Assembly (NCBI RefSeq): GCF_029962835.1 | Contig: NC_080586.1 | Coordinates: 68,077,501 to 68,141,500, forward strand | Reading direction: 5' to 3' | Length of the DNA stretch: 64,000 bases | DNA from: Magnolia sinica | Taxonomy: Eukaryota; Streptophyta; Magnoliopsida; Magnoliales; Magnoliaceae | Shown here: positions 1-14,493 of the stretch, in pieces | Position numbering within the stretch: the stretch's first letter is position 1 | Layout of the letters: every line of letters starts with the position of its first letter | The notes under the pieces: model-generated | The model's database searches: none | What the model saw: only the letters and a program-made list of their open reading frames with translations | What the model was told of the DNA's origin: nothing | Translations under genes and position numbers: made by a program

Positions 1-219
1 ATCTCTCATGCTCCTTCCAAATTAGGAGATCTTTCGAGAGACATTTGGAGAGTTTGTAACATTTATCGTGTCAATTAATAAGGATCGTGCCCAACGCGTC
101 TGTAAGACACCCGTCGAAAAAACGTATCTTATCACGTATCTAACTATGATACACTCGGCAAAACCATCTCTCACGCTCTTTCCAAAATGAGAGATCTTTT
201 CAGAGACATTCGAAAAGTT

Positions 220-1360
220 TGTAGCATTTATCATGCCAATTAATAAGGAGCGTGCCCAGCACGTTTGTGAGACACCTACCGAGAGAAAAGATCTTATCAC
301 GTATTTAACTTGATACACTCAGCAAAGGTTTCTCTCAATCTCCTTCCAAAATAAGAGATCTTTCTAGAGGCATTCAGAGAGTTTATAGCGTTTATCGTGT
401 TAATTAATAACGAGTATGCCCAGCACATTTGTAAGATACCTGCCAAGAGAACGGATCTTATTACGTATCTAACTATGGTACACTTCGCAAAGTTATCTCT
501 CACGCTCCTTCCAAAATAAGAGATCTTTCCATAGACATTCAGAGAATTTGTAACATTTATCGTACCAACTAATAAGTTACATGCCCAATACATCGGTAAG
601 GCACCCATCGAGACAACAAATCTTATCACGTATCTAACTATGATACACTCGGCAAAATCATTTATCACACTCCTTCCAAAATGGGAGATCTTTTAAAGAG
701 ACATTCAGAGAGTTTGTAGCATTTTTCATACAAATTAATAAGGAGCGTGCTTAACACATTTGTAAGAGGCCCGCCGAGAAAATGGATCTTATCATGTATT
801 TAACTATGATATACTCGACAAAGTCATCTCTCACGATCTTTCCTAAATGAGATATCTTTCCAGAGACATTCAAAGAGTTTGTAGCGTTTATCCTGCCAAT
901 TCATAAGAAGCGTGCCCTACACATCTGTAAGAGACCCATCGAGAAAATGGATATTACCACGTATCTAACTATGATACACTCGGCACAACCATCTTTAACA
1001 CTACTTTCGAAATGGATCTTTCCAGAGATATTCAGATAGTTTGTAGCGTTTATTATACCAATTAATAAGGAGCGTGCCTCGCATGTCTGTAAGAGACTTG
1101 CCGTGATAACGGATCTTATCACGTATCTAACTATCATACTCTCAGCAAAGCCATTTATCATGATCCTTCCAAAATGAGAGATCTTTCTAGAGGCATTCGG
1201 AGAGTTTGTAATGTTTATCATGCCAATTAATAAGAAGCGTGTCCAACACTTCTGTAAGAGACCCGACAACAGAACGAATCTTGTCACGTATCTAACTATA
1301 ATACATTCGGCAAAGCCTTCTCTCACGCTCCTTACAAAATAAGAGATCTTTCCAGAGGCA
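220..1360. repeat. Duplicated multi-monomer block, copy 1
   Basis: This block of about seven monomers is nearly identical to 2,140-3,280, far closer than neighbouring monomers are to each other. Shared private variants include 'gagacacctaccgagagaaaagatc', 'gcccaacacatcggtaaggc' and the 'catttttcat(a/g)caaattaat' monomer. The offset is about 1,920 bp. It points to a recent multi-unit duplication inside the array. Confidence 0.85.
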
Positions 1361-1493
1361 TTCGGAGAGTTTATAACGTTTATCATGCTAATTAACAAGG
1401 AACGCGCCCCCACATCTCTAAGAGACCCGTCGAGAGAACGAATCTTATCACATATCTAACTATGATATACTCGACAAATACATCTTTTGTCAC

Positions 1494-1651
1494 ACCCCAA
1501 ATTCGGAATCTGAGTTCATAAAATTCCCGATCGCCGAATCCGGCGCTAACAGCATCCTGAGATCCTATAAGGAGAATTTTCAACATCAATTTGATTCGTA
1601 ATAAGCATAATCCACAAATAATAACCACAAGAACACCATCACAAAATTCAC
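1494..1651 (-). mobile_element. LTR-retrotransposon end fragment inside the satellite
   Basis: About 158 bp of non-satellite DNA replaces part of a monomer. On the plus strand it starts 'gtcacaccccaaattcgg'; read on the minus strand it ends '...gaatttggggtgtgac', the style of sequence often seen at plant Ty3/gypsy LTR borders. No target-site duplication is evident and the satellite phase is not kept across it, so a simple insertion is unlikely. Family assignment is inference. Confidence 0.5.
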
Positions 1652-2139
1652 TATGATCGTCTGTAAGAGACCCGCCGAGAGAATGGATCTTATCACGTAT
1701 CTAATTATGATCTTGGCAAAGTCATCTCTCACACTCCTTCCAAAATGAGAGATCTATTCCGAGGTCATTCAAAGATTTTGTAGCGAATGAATGCCCATAT
1801 CATGCCAATTACGATAAGGCAACATGCCATCGACACGTCTATAAGAGGTCTGCCGAAAGAATGATTCTTATCACGTATCTAACTATGATACACTTGGCAA
1901 AGTCACATTTCACGCTCCTTTCAAAATGGGAGATCTTTCCAGAGATATTTGGAGAGGTTGTAATATTTATCATGGCAATTAATAAGTAGCGTGACAGTAT
2001 GTCTGTAAGACACCCGTCGAGAAAACGGATCTTATCACGTATTTAAATATGATACACTTCGCAAAGTCATCTCTCACGCTCCTTCCAAAATGAGAGTTCT
2101 TTCCAGAGACATTCAGAGAGTTTGTAATGTTTATCATAT

Positions 2140-3280
2140 GTAGCATTTATCATGCCAATTAATAAGGAGCGTGCCCAGCACGTTTGTGAGACACCTACCG
2201 AGAGAAAAGATCTTATCACGTATTTAACTATGATACACTCAGCAAAGGCTTCTCTCAATCTCCTTCCAAAATAAGAGATCTTTCCAAAGGCATTCAGAGA
2301 GTTTATAGCGTTTATCGTGCCAATTAATAACGAGTATGCCCAGCACATTTGTAAGATACCTGCCAAGAGAACGGATCTTATCACGTATCTAACTATGGTA
2401 CACTTCGCAAAGTTATCTCTCATGCTCCTTCCAAAATAAGAGATCTTTCCATAGACATTTAGAGAGTTTGTAACATTTATCGTACCAATTAATAAGTTAC
2501 ATGCCCAACACATCGGTAAGGCACCCATTGAGACAACGGATCTTATCACGTATCTAACTATGATACACTTGGCAAAGTTATTTATCACACTCCTTCCAAA
2601 ATGGGAGATCTTTTAAAGAGACATTCAGAGAGTTTGTAGCATTTTTCATGCAAATTAATAAGAGCGTGCTTAACACATTTGTAAGAGGCCCGCCGAGAAA
2701 ACGGATCTTATTATGTATTTAACTATGATATACTCGGCAAAGTCATCTCTCACGATCATTCCTAAATGAGATATCTTTTCAGAGACATTCAAAGAGTTTG
2801 TAGCGTTTATCCTGCTAATTCATAAGAAGCGTGCCCTACACATCTGTAAGACACCCATCGAGAAATGGATATTATCACGTATCTAACTATGATACATTCG
2901 GCGCAGCCATCTTTAACACTACTTTCAAAATAGAAGATCTTTTCAGAGATATTCATATAGTTTGTAGCGTTTATTATACCAATTAATAAGGAGCGTGCCT
3001 CGCATGTCTGTAAGAGGCTTGTCGTGATAACGGATCTTATCACGTATCTAACTATCATACTCTTAGCAAAGCCATTTATCACGATCCTTCCAAAATGAGA
3101 GATCTTTCTAGAGGCATTCGGAGAGTTTGTAATGTTTATCATGTCAATTAATAAGGAGCGTGTCCAACACTTCTGTAAGAGACCTGCCAACAGAACGAAT
3201 CTTATCACGTATCTAACTATAATACATTCGGTAAAGCCTTCTCTCACGCTCCTTACAAAATAAGAGATCTTTCCAGAGGT
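2140..3280. repeat. Duplicated multi-monomer block, copy 2
   Basis: Second copy of the 220-1,360 block. The left junction is visible near 2,127-2,150: the string 'gtttatcat' is followed out of phase by 'atgtagcatttatcatgcc', so part of the unit is repeated. The right side ends exactly where non-satellite DNA begins near 3,280. Confidence 0.83.
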
Positions 3281-3884
3281 CACACTTGTCCAGATGGACG
3301 GTGTGGAATACAAAACATACATCACAATGGATTTCCACAGATGGATGGACGGTTTGGATAAACAAAAACATCAAGGTGGGTCCACGTGGTGGCCCACCAG
3401 ATTTTAAATCAATCTGATATTTGTAATTTCCCTCCAGCAGCAGGCATATACAGCACACATACCATCTGGGCTCCACATCCAAGCCATGGATAGTGTGGAT
3501 GTTACTGGTAAAACGTACATCATGTGGGACCCCAGAACTTGTTGACGTCAATTAGTATGGTGGGTCCCACGTGATGTACGGCTTGGATTCAATACATACA
3601 TCAATGGTGGCTTCCACCGTCCAAGCATCTGGACGATGTGGCTACAAAAATACATCACGGTGGTCCTCACCGTCCAGATCATTGGACAGTGTGGATTCAA
3701 CACATACCTCATGTATGGGTCCCATAGGACCGTCTAGGCACGTACGGATGGCCTGGATATGAAACACATATATGATGGTGGTCCCCACCAACTTGCTGAT
3801 GTCAATACATCAGTTATATAGCTGATGTAAGGTACATCAGCTAATTGGCTTCTCCAGCGGTGGGTTCCCATGTGGGGCCCACCA

Positions 3885-3885
<1 letters not shown>

Positions 3886-3931
<46 letters not shown>

Positions 3932-3984
3932 ATATCACATATATTATTATATATATATATGTGGTATATGTATATATATATATA
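3886..3984. repeat. (CA)n followed by (TA)n microsatellite
   Basis: About 19 CA units at 3,886-3,923 run into imperfect TA-rich sequence up to about 3,984. The ORFs read through it as poly-(Thr-His) or poly-(Cys-Val) are artefacts. Confidence 0.95.
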
Positions 3985-4255
3985 TTCTTTTTCTTTTTTA
4001 AAAAAAAATGACTGTTGTGTTTTACAGTCCAGCACATCCCATGTATGGATGTAATACATTCATCAACGTGGGGTCCACGTACACGTGGCCCACCAGCCAC
4101 ATACACTGAGGTGGCCCCATATACACGTGGCCCGCTGATGGACTGTGTGGATCTAATCCATTCATCACGGTGGGGTCCATACATCCTAAAGTGGACGGTA
4201 TGGATATAATACATATGCCACATGTGGGTCACTCACATCATCATCACCACCTAAA

Positions 4256-4258
<3 letters not shown>

Positions 4259-4299
<41 letters not shown>
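4259..4299. repeat. (AG)n microsatellite
   Basis: Uninterrupted AG dinucleotides, about 20 units, inside the non-satellite insertion. Confidence 0.95.
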
Positions 4300-4302
<3 letters not shown>

Positions 4303-4782
4303 TGTAGTGGAGGGACCCCGCCACTATGGCCCCCTCTTTGATCACACACATACATCAAAATGGATCCCAACATAAGTGGGCCCTTAAATGGGAATCAACG
4401 GTGAATCACCAACCTATCGACCTTCTTCTTTAGCTCCTTGGACTCCTAAGCTCCTTAACTTCGATCTTGATGGAGGATGATGAAATTTTGAGGGTAGGGA
4501 TGAGACATTAGGTGGTAAAGAAGTGGGCCACACTTGGGTTGCTTGGGAAGCTTAGACGTTGGGTGCTCTCTTAGAAGTTGCTTAGAATGAGAGAGAAATG
4601 AGAGGGAGAGGAGTGATGTAAGGAAAGACGGATGAGTGTGTAAGAAGAGGGATGGGCTTGGTTGAATTTTGGGTGAGAGAGGGATAGGTGGAGAGAGAGA
4701 GAGAGAGAGGAGAGTTGACTTTGGGTAAGGTTGTGTAAGAGAGGGATGATTGCTTTTACTTGTGATAAAGTGTGTACTTGAC

Positions 4783-4805
4783 TTGATTGATTGATTGATT
4801 GATTG
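4783..4805. repeat. (TTGA)n microsatellite
   Basis: Five tandem 'ttga' units ending '...ttgattgg'. Confidence 0.85.
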
Positions 4806-7800
4806 GATATGTTGTAAAGATTCTCTCCAAATTCGTACGTGCGGCATTTTTCTCAAAATGAACGCGGGCCCACATCTTAGATCTACGGGTTGCAACCTAG
4901 GATTGCGCACAAATGTCGATTATTAGTCGAGGGTTACCAGAATTAGACGGAAATGACCGCAGAAGCCTATGGAATGGTACGGTGTAAGATATGGGTCTTA
5001 CTTTTCTCACGCTCCTTCCAAAATGAGAGATCTTTCCAGAGATATTAGGAAAGCTTGTAGCGTTTATCGTGCCAATTAATAAGGAGCATGCCAAGCATAT
5101 CTGTAAGAGACCCACCGAGAGAACGGATCTTATCATGTACCTAATATTGATACACTCGGTAAAACTATCTCTTACGCTCCTTCAAAAATGGAAAATCTAT
5201 CTAGAGGCATTTGAAAAGTTTGTAGCGTTTATCATGTCAATTAATAAGGAACATGCCTGACACGTCTATAAGAGGTCTGCCGAAAGAATGATTCTTATCA
5301 CGTATCTAACTATGATACACTTGGCAAAGTCATATTTCACGCTCCTTCCAAAATGGGAGATCTTTCCAGAGATATTTGGAGAGTTTGTAATATTTATCAT
5401 GACAATTAATAAGTAGCGTAACAGTATGTCTGTAAGACACCCGTCGAGAAAACGGATCTTATCACGTATTTAAATATGATACACTTCACAAAGTCATCTC
5501 TCACGCTCCTTCCAAAAAGAGAGTTCTTTCCAGAGACATTCAGAGAGTTTGTAGTGTTTATCATGTTAATTAATAAGGAGCGTGCCCAGAACATCTGTAA
5601 GACACCCATCTAGATAACAGATCTTATCACGTATATAATTATGAAACACCCGGCAAAGTCATCTCTAACGCTCTTTCCAAAATAGGAGATTTTTCCAGAG
5701 ACATTTGGAGAGTTTATAACGTTTATCGTGCTAATTAATAAGGAGCATGCCCAGCATGTCTGTAAGAGACCCGCCGAGAGAACGGATCTTATCACTTATC
5801 TAACTATGATACATTTGGCAAAGTTATATCACATGCTTATTTCAAAATGAAATATCTTTTCAGAGACATTCGGAGAGTTTATAGCATTTATTGTGCCAAT
5901 TAATAAGGAGCATGCCCAGCCTATCTGTAAGACACCCGTCGAGAAAATAGATCCTATAACGTATCTAACTATGATACACTCGACAAAGTCATCTCTTACA
6001 CTCCTTCCAAAATGAGAGATCTTTTCAGAGACATTCGGAGAGCTTGTAGCATTTATCGCGCCAATTAATAAGTAGCGTGCCCGTGCTCACAATGAGAGAC
6101 CTGCCGAGAGAACAGATCTTATCACGTATCTAACTATGATACACTCGGCAAGCTATCTCTCAATCTCCTTACAAAATAAAGGATCTTTCTAGAAGTATTT
6201 GGAGAGTTTATACCATTTATCGTACCAATTAGTATGGAAGGTGCCCAGCACGTCTGTGAGAGACCCGCTGAGAGAACGGATCTTATCACGTATATAAATA
6301 TGATACACTTCGCAAAATCATCTCTCATGCTCCTTCCAAAATGGGAAATCTTTTCATAGATATTCGGAGAGTTTGTAGCGTTTATCATACCAATTAATAA
6401 GGAGCGTGCCTAGCATGTCTGTAAAACACACATCAAGATAACGGATCTTATCACGTATCTAATTATGATATACTCGGCAAAGCCATTTCTCTATCTCCTT
6501 CGAAATAAATGATATTTTTAGAGGCATTCAGAGAGTTTATATCATTTATCGTACCAATTAATATAAAGGGTCCCAGCACGTCTGTAAGAGTCCCCCTGAG
6601 AGAATGGATCTTATCACGTATTTAACTATGATACACTTTGCAAAATCATCTCTCACACTCCTTCCAAAATGGAAAATATTTCTATAGACGTTCGGAGAGT
6701 TTGTAACGTTTATCGTGCTAATTAATAAGGAGCGTGCCCAACACGTCTGTAAGATACCCGTTAAGACAACAGATCTTATCACGTATCTAACTATGATATA
6801 CTCAACAAAGTCATTTATTACATACCTTCCAAAATAAGAGATCTTTCAAAAGATATTCAGAGGGTTCGTAACATTTTTCATGCAAATTAATAAGGAGCAT
6901 GCCCAGTACGTTTGTAAGAAACCCGCCGAGAGAACGAATTTTATCACGTATCTAATTATAATATACTCGGCAAAGTCATCTCTCACGCTCATTCTAAAAT
7001 GAGAGATCTTTCCATAGACATTCGGAGAGTTTGTAGCGTTTATCGTGCCAATTAATAAGAAACATGCCCTGCAAGTCTATAAGATACCTATCGAGAAAAC
7101 AGATCTTATCATGTATCTAACTATTATACACTCGGCAAAGTCATCTCTAACTCTCCTTCCAAAATGTGAGATCTTTTCAGAGACATTCGGATAGTTTATA
7201 GCGTTTCTCGTGCCAATTAATAAGGAGTATGCTCAGCATGTATGTAAGAGATCCGCCGAGATAACGGATCTTATCATGTATCTAACTATGATACACTTGG
7301 GAAAGTCATCTATCACGCTCCTTCAAAATGAGAGATCTTTATATAAGCATTTAGAGAGTTTATAACGTTTATCGTGTCAATTAATAAGGAGCATGCCTAA
7401 CATGTATGTAAGACACCCGCTGAGAGAACAGATCATATCACGTATCTATCTATGATACACTAGGCAAAGCCATCTTTCAATCTCTTTCAAAAATAAGAGA
7501 TCTTTGTAGAGGCATTAGAAGAGTTTATAGTGTTTATTGTACTAATTAATAAGGAGCATGCCCTGCACGTCTGTAAGAGACCTGCCAAGAGAATGGATCT
7601 TATCACGTATTTAAATATAATACACTCGGAAAAGCCATCTCTCACGCTCAATCCAAAATAAGAGATATTAACAAATACATTAGGATAGTTTGTACCATTT
7701 ATCGCACCAATTAATAAGGAGCATGTCAAACACATTTATAAGATACCCGACGAGAGAATGAATCTTATCACTTATCTAACTATTATACACTCGGCAAAGC

Positions 7801-10800
7801 CATCTCTCACGCTCCTTCCAAAATGAGATATCTTTCTAGAGGCATTCGGAGAGTTTGTAACATTTATCGTACCAATTAATAAGGAGCGTGTCTAGCACGC
7901 CTGTAAGACACCCGTCAAGAAAATGAATCTTATCACATATCTAACTATGATACACTCGGCAAAGTCATCTCTCATGCTCCTTCCAAAATGAGAGATCTTT
8001 TCAGAAACATTCGGAGAGTTTGTATCATTTATTGTGCCAATTAATAAAGAACGTACCCAGCATGTCTGTAAAACACCCGCCAAAAGAACCAATCTTAACA
8101 CGTATCTAAATATGATACACTCGGCAAAGTCATCTCTCACTTTCTTTCCAAAATGAGAGATCTTTGTAGAAGCATTCAGATAGTTTGTTGCATTTATCGT
8201 GCTAATTAATTAGGGGCGTACCCAACATGTCTGTAAGATACCCGTCGAGAGAATAGATCTTATCACGTATTTAATTATGATACACTTGGCAAAGCCATCT
8301 CTAACGCTTTTTTCAAAATGGAAGATCTTTCTAAAGACATTTGGAGAGTTTGTAGCGTTCATCGTGTTAATTAATAAGGAGTGTGCGCAGCATATCTGTA
8401 AGAGACCCGCCGAGAGAACGAATCTTATAACGTATCTAACTATGATATACTTGGCAAAGTTATCTCTCACGCTCCTTTTAAAATGGGAGATCTTTACAGA
8501 GACATTCGGAAAGTTTGTAATGTTTATCGTGCCAAGTAATAAGAAGCGTGCCCAGCACGTCTGTAAGACACCCATCGAGAGAACAAATCTTATCACGTAC
8601 CTAACTATGATACACTAGGCAAAGCCATCCTTAAATATCTTTTTAAAATATGATATATTTTCAGATGTAATCGGAGAGTTTATAGTGTTTGTCGTGCCAA
8701 TTAATAAGAAGTGTACCCAGCATGTTTGTAAGAGACCTGTTGAGAGAACGGATCTTATCACGTATCTAACTATTATACACTTCGTAAAGTTATCTCCCAC
8801 GCTCCTTTCAAAATGGGAGATGTTTCGAGAGACATTAAGAGAGTTTGTAACGTTTATCGTGTTAATTAATGAGTATGCTCAGCACGTCTGTAAGACATCC
8901 GTCGAGACAACGGATCTTATCACGTATCTAACTATGATATACTTGGCAAAGTCATTTATCACGCTCCTTCCAAAATAAGAGATCTTTCAAAAGATATTTG
9001 GAGAGATTGTAGTGTTTTTCGTGCAAATTAATAAGGAGCGTACCCAGCACGTTTGTTGAAGACTTGCCAAGAAAATAGATCTTATCATATATCTAAATCT
9101 GATATATTCGATAAAGTCATCTCTCACGCACCTTCTAAAATGAGAGATCTTTTCGAAGACATTCGAAGAGTTTATAACATTTATTGTATCAATTAATAAA
9201 AAGCGTACCCTGCACGTCTATAAGACACCCATCGAGAAAACGTATCTTACTACGTATCTAACTATGATACACTTGGCAAAGCCATTTCTAACGATCCTTT
9301 CAAAATGGGAGATCATTCCAGAGACATTCGGATAGTTCATAGCGTTTATTATGTCATTTAATAAGGAGTGTGTCTAGCATGTCTGTAAGAGACATGCCAA
9401 GATAATAGATTTTATCATGTATCTAACTATGATATACTCGGCAAAGTCATTTATCACGCTCCTTTTAAAATGAGTGCTCTTTCTAAAGGCATTCAGAGAG
9501 TTTGTGGCATTTATTGTGTCAATTAATAAGGAGTGTGCCCAGCATGTCTGTAAGAGACCCACCGAGAGAACGAATCTTATCACGTATCTAACTATGATAC
9601 ACTTGGCAAAGTTTTCTCTCACGCTCCTCCAAAACGAGAGATCTTTCTAGAGATATTCAGAGAGTTTATAGCGATAATCGTACCAATTAATAATGAGCAT
9701 GCCTAAGACGTATGTAAGACACCCATCGAAAAAATGGATCTTATCACGTATTTAATTATGATACACTCGGTAAATCCATCTCTCACACTCTTTTCAAAAT
9801 CAAAGATCTTGTCAGAGACATTAGGAGAGTTTATAGCATTTATCGTGTCAATTAATAAGGACCGTGCCAAGCACGTTTGTAAGAGACCCGCCTAGAGAAC
9901 GAATCTTATCACGTATCTAACACTGATACACTTGGTAAAATCATCTCTCACGCTCCTTCCAAAATATGAGATATTTCTAGAGATATTGGGAGAGTTTGTA
10001 GCATTTATCGTGCCAATTATAAGGAACGTGCCCAGCACGTCGGTAAGAAACCTGCAAAGAGAACGAATCTTATTACGTATCTAACTATGATACACTTGAC
10101 AAAGTCATCTCTTACGCTCCTTACAAAATGGGAGATCTTTCTAGAGATATAAGGAGAGTTTGTAGTATTTATCATGACAATTAATAAGTTACGTGCCTAG
10201 CATGTCTGTAAGACACCCATCAAGAAAATGGATCTTATCACGTATCTAACTATGATACACTCGGCAAAGTCATCTCTCACTGTCCTTCCAAAATGGGAGA
10301 TCTTTCCTAGGACATTCAAAGAGTTTGTAGCATTTATCATGCTAATTAATAAGAAGCTTACCTAGCACATCTATAAGACACCCTTCGAGAGAACAGATCT
10401 TATCACATATCTAATTATGATACGCTTAGTAAAACCATCTTTAACGCTCTTTTCAAAATGAGAGATCTTTTCAGAGACATTTAGAAAGTTCGTAGTGTTT
10501 ATCGTGTTAATTAATACGGAGTCTACCCAGCACGTCTATAAGACACCCGTTGAGAAAACAGATCTTATCACGTACCAAACTATGTTACCTTAGCAAAGTC
10601 ATTTCTCACGCTCCTTCCAAAATGGGAGATCTTTTCAAAAACATTCGGAGAGTTTGTAACATTTATCGTGCCTATTAATAAGGAGCGTGCCCAGCACGTC
10701 AGTAAGACACACGTCGAGAAAACAGATCTTATCATGTATCTAACTATGATACACTGGAAAAGTCATCTCTCACGCTCCTTCCAAAATGGGAGATCTTTCG

Positions 10801-13800
10801 AGAGACATTTGAAGAGTTTGTAATGTTTATCGTGTCAATTAATAAAGAGCGTGCCAAGCACGTCTGTAACAGACCCGCCGAGAAAATAGATCTTATCATG
10901 TATCTAACAATGATACACTCGACAAACCCATCTCTCAATCTCCTTCCAAAATAAGAGATCTTTCTAAAATCATTCGGAGAGTTTATAGTGTCTATCGTGC
11001 TAATTAATAATGAGCGTACCTAGCACATCTGTAAGAGACCCGCCGAGAGAATGAATCTTATCACGTATTTAACTATGATACACTTCCCAAAGTTATCTCT
11101 CACGCTCCTAAAATGTGAGATCTTTCCATAGAATTTGGAGAGTTTGTAGTGTTTATCGTACCAATTAATAAGGAACGTGCGTAGCATGTCTATAAGACAC
11201 TCGTCGAGACAACGGATCTTATCACGTATTTAACTATTATACATTCGACAAAGTCATTTATCACGTGCTTTTCAAAATAGGAGATCTTTTAAGAGACATT
11301 CGAAGAGTTTGTAACGTTTTTCATACAAATTAATAAGGAGCGTGCCCAGCACGTCTATAAGAGACCCACCAAGAAAACTGATCTTATCACGTATCTAACT
11401 ATAATATACTCGACGAAGTCATCTCTCACGCTCCTTCCAAAATGGAAGATCTTTCCGAAGACATTTGAAGATGTTATAGCGTTTATCATGCCAATTAATA
11501 AAAGGGTGCTCTGCACGTCTGTAAGACACCCATTGAGAAAACGGACCTTACGTATCTAACTATGCTACACTCAGTAAAGCCATTTCTAACATTCCTTCCA
11601 AAATGAGATATCATTCCAGAGACATTTGGATAGTTTGTAGCATTTATCGCGTCAATTAATAAGGAGCATGCCTAGCATGTCTGTAAGAGACCCACCGATA
11701 TAACGAATCTTATCACATATATAACTATGATAGACTTGGTAAAGCCATCTATCACACTCCTTCCAAAATGAGAGATATTTTTAGAGACATTCACAGAGTT
11801 TGTATCTTTTATCGTCCCAATTAATAAAGAGCGTGCCCAGCACGTCTGTAAGAGACCCACCGAGAGAACGATTCTTATCATGTATCTAACTATATACACT
11901 TGGCAAAGTCTTCTCTCATGCTCCTTCCAAAATGAGAGATCTTTCTAGAGACGTTCGGAGAGTATGTAGCGATTATCGTGCTAAATAATAAGGAGCATGC
12001 CTAGCACATTTGTAAGACACCTATCCATAAAATGGATCTTATCACGTATCTAACTATGATATATTCGGTGAAGTCATCTCTCACGCTCTTTCCAAAATGA
12101 GAGATCTTCCTTGAGACATTATGAAAGTTTGTAGCGTTTATCGTACCAATTAATAAGGAGTGTGACAAGCAAGTTTGTAAGAGACCCGCCGAGAGAACGA
12201 ATCTTATCATGTATCAAATACTGATACACTTGGCAAAGCCATCTCTCACGCTCCTTCCAAATTGAGAGATCTTTCCAGAGGCATTAAGAGAGTTTGTAGC
12301 ATTTATCATCCCAATTAATAAGGAACGTGCCCAGCACATTTGTAAGAGACCTACTGAGAGAACGAATCTTATCACGTATCTAATTATGATACACTTGGCA
12401 AATCCATCTCTCACGCTCCTTCCAAAATGGGAGATTTTTCTAGAGATATTCAAAGAGTTTGTAGCGTTTATCATGACAATTTATAAGTAGCGTGCCCTGC
12501 ATGTTTGTAAGACACTAGTCGAGAAAACAGATCTTATCATGTAACTAACTACGATACACTCGACAAAGCCATCTCTCACTGTCCTTCCAAATAGGAGATC
12601 TTTCCAGAGGCATTCAAGGAGTTTGTTGCGTTTATCATACTAATTAATATGGAGCTTACCTAGCACGTCTGAAAGACACCCATCAAGAGAACAGATCTTA
12701 TCACATATCTAATTATGATACACTCGGTAAAGTCATCTCTGATGCTCTTTCTAAAATGAGAGATCTTTCCGGAGACATTCGAAGAGTTTGTAACATTTAT
12801 CGTACTAACTAATAAGAAGCGTGCCCAGCATGTTTGTAAGAGACTCGCTGAGAAAACGGATCTTATCACGTATCAAATTATAATACACTTGGCAAAGTCA
12901 TCTCTCATGCTCCTTCCAAAATTGGAGATCTTTCTAGAGACATTCAGGGAGTTTGTAGCGTTTATCGTGCCAATTAATAAGATGCGTGCCCAACACGTCT
13001 GTAAGACACCCGTTGAGCAAACGAATCTTATCACATATCTAACTATGATACATTGAAAAAGTTATTTCTCATGCTCCTTCCAAAATGGAAAATCTTTAGA
13101 GAGACATTTAGAGAGTTTGTAGCATTTATCGTGCCAATTAATAAGGAGCGTGCCAAGCACATTTGTAAGATACCCGCCGAGAGAATGAATTTTATTACGT
13201 ATCTAACTATGATACACTCGGCAAAGTCATCTTTAACACTGTTCCAAAATAAGAAATCTTTCTAGAGGCATTCAGAGAGTCTATAGCATCTATCGTGCCA
13301 ATTAATAAAGAGGGTGCCCAGCACGTCTGTAAGAGATCCGCCGAGAGAACGGATCTTATCACGTATTTAACTATGATACACTTCGCAAAGTCATATCTCA
13401 CGCTCCTTCTAAAATGAAAAATCTTTCTATAGGCATTCAGAGAGTTTGTAGCATTTATCGTGTCAATTAATGAGGAGCGTGCCTAGCATGTCTGTAAGAC
13501 ACCCGTCGAGAAAACAGATCTTATCACGTATCTAACTAAATACACTCGGCAAAATCAATTATCACGCTCCTTTCAAAATGGGAGATCTTTCAAGAAGCAT
13601 TCATATAGTTTGTAGCATTTTTTGTGTAAATTAATAAAAAAAATGTGCCCAGCACATCTGTAAGGGACCCGCTGAGAGAATGGATCTTATAACGTATCTA
13701 ACTATAATAAACTCGGCAAAGTCATCTCTCTCGATCCTTCGAAAATGGGAGATCTTTTTAGAGACATTCAGATGATTTATAGCATTTATCATGTCAATTA

Positions 13801-13820
13801 ATAAGAAATGTGCCCTACAC

Positions 13821-14459
13821 GTAAAGCTATACACAAGCAGAGTTAGCTCGGTATCTCGCTCGACTCGACTCATATCGAAGCTGAGTTCAAACCAAGTCGA
13901 GCTGACTTTTGGAGCTGGAAATGAGTTCGAGCCGAGTTCAATCTTGCCCCAGCTCGACTCGACTAGACTCGAATACTGCTCGAACTCGGCTCGACTCGGT
14001 ACAGAATATATATACCCAGACATCACAGTTGGCTCTACAGTGCTTATGCCGATTTTTGAAAATCTATAAGCGTTTTCCATAAAACCCCTCAAAAGCTCTT
14101 CTTCTTCACTTTTTTCTTTTAGGTTTCTTCTCCGGTCAGTCGAGACGGATTTTCAAGTGGTAGTCCTCGCTAGCGACACATCCAAAAACCTACACCCCAT
14201 CGTTTCAAAGGTCCTCCTTTTCTCATTTCCCCCTTTTTTATTTTTTTCAATTTCTCTAAATAAATTAGAATAAAATCCATTATAAAAAAAAAGCATGTTC
14301 TTTTATTTTTAATTTGTATTATTTATTAAATTAAAAAAATATAGGAAGTTCCAAAGGCCTTTCTTCCCGTGGCAAACAGACCGGTTCTCTCTTACCACCT
14401 CGAGCTCTTAGAATCCAGCAATCTCAAAGATCTCATCATTGTACACTTCTACTCTCCCT

Positions 14460-14493
<34 letters not shown>

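Larger units (their letters stand above)
3280..4990 (-). mobile_element. Non-satellite insertion, possible solo LTR
   Basis: This 1.7-kb block interrupts the array. The satellite stops in 'ctttccagagg' and resumes earlier in phase at 'tctcacgctcc', so about 40 bp of the unit is present on both sides. The left half (3,280-4,250) is built of degenerate GTGGGTCCAC/CACGTGG/'gtccatctggac' motifs. The right half, read on the minus strand, opens 'gtaagacccatatcttac' and runs through tracts resembling a Ty3/gypsy LTR. It also holds CA, TA, GA and TTGA microsatellites. A minus-strand ORF at 4,455-4,910 is serine/proline/leucine-rich low complexity with no recognisable domain. A solo LTR or chimeric insertion is the best reading. 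Confidence 0.5.

Noticed and set aside
1-3280. CRISPR-like regular repeats
   Set aside because: The unit is one contiguous 165-bp satellite with no unique spacers between short identical repeats, in plant nuclear DNA.
3734-4232. ORFs rich in Cys-Val, Thr-His or Tyr-Ile
   Set aside because: They are translations of the CA/TA microsatellite and flanking low-complexity DNA.
4455-4910. 151-codon minus-strand ORF, Ser/Pro/Leu-rich
   Set aside because: It lies in an LTR-like block, is low complexity and shows no domain. Composition (CT-rich strand) explains its openness.
13631-14092. 153-codon minus-strand ORF crossing the satellite/TIR-element boundary
   Set aside because: It spans the junction of an inserted transposon and satellite DNA, so it cannot be an ancestral gene.
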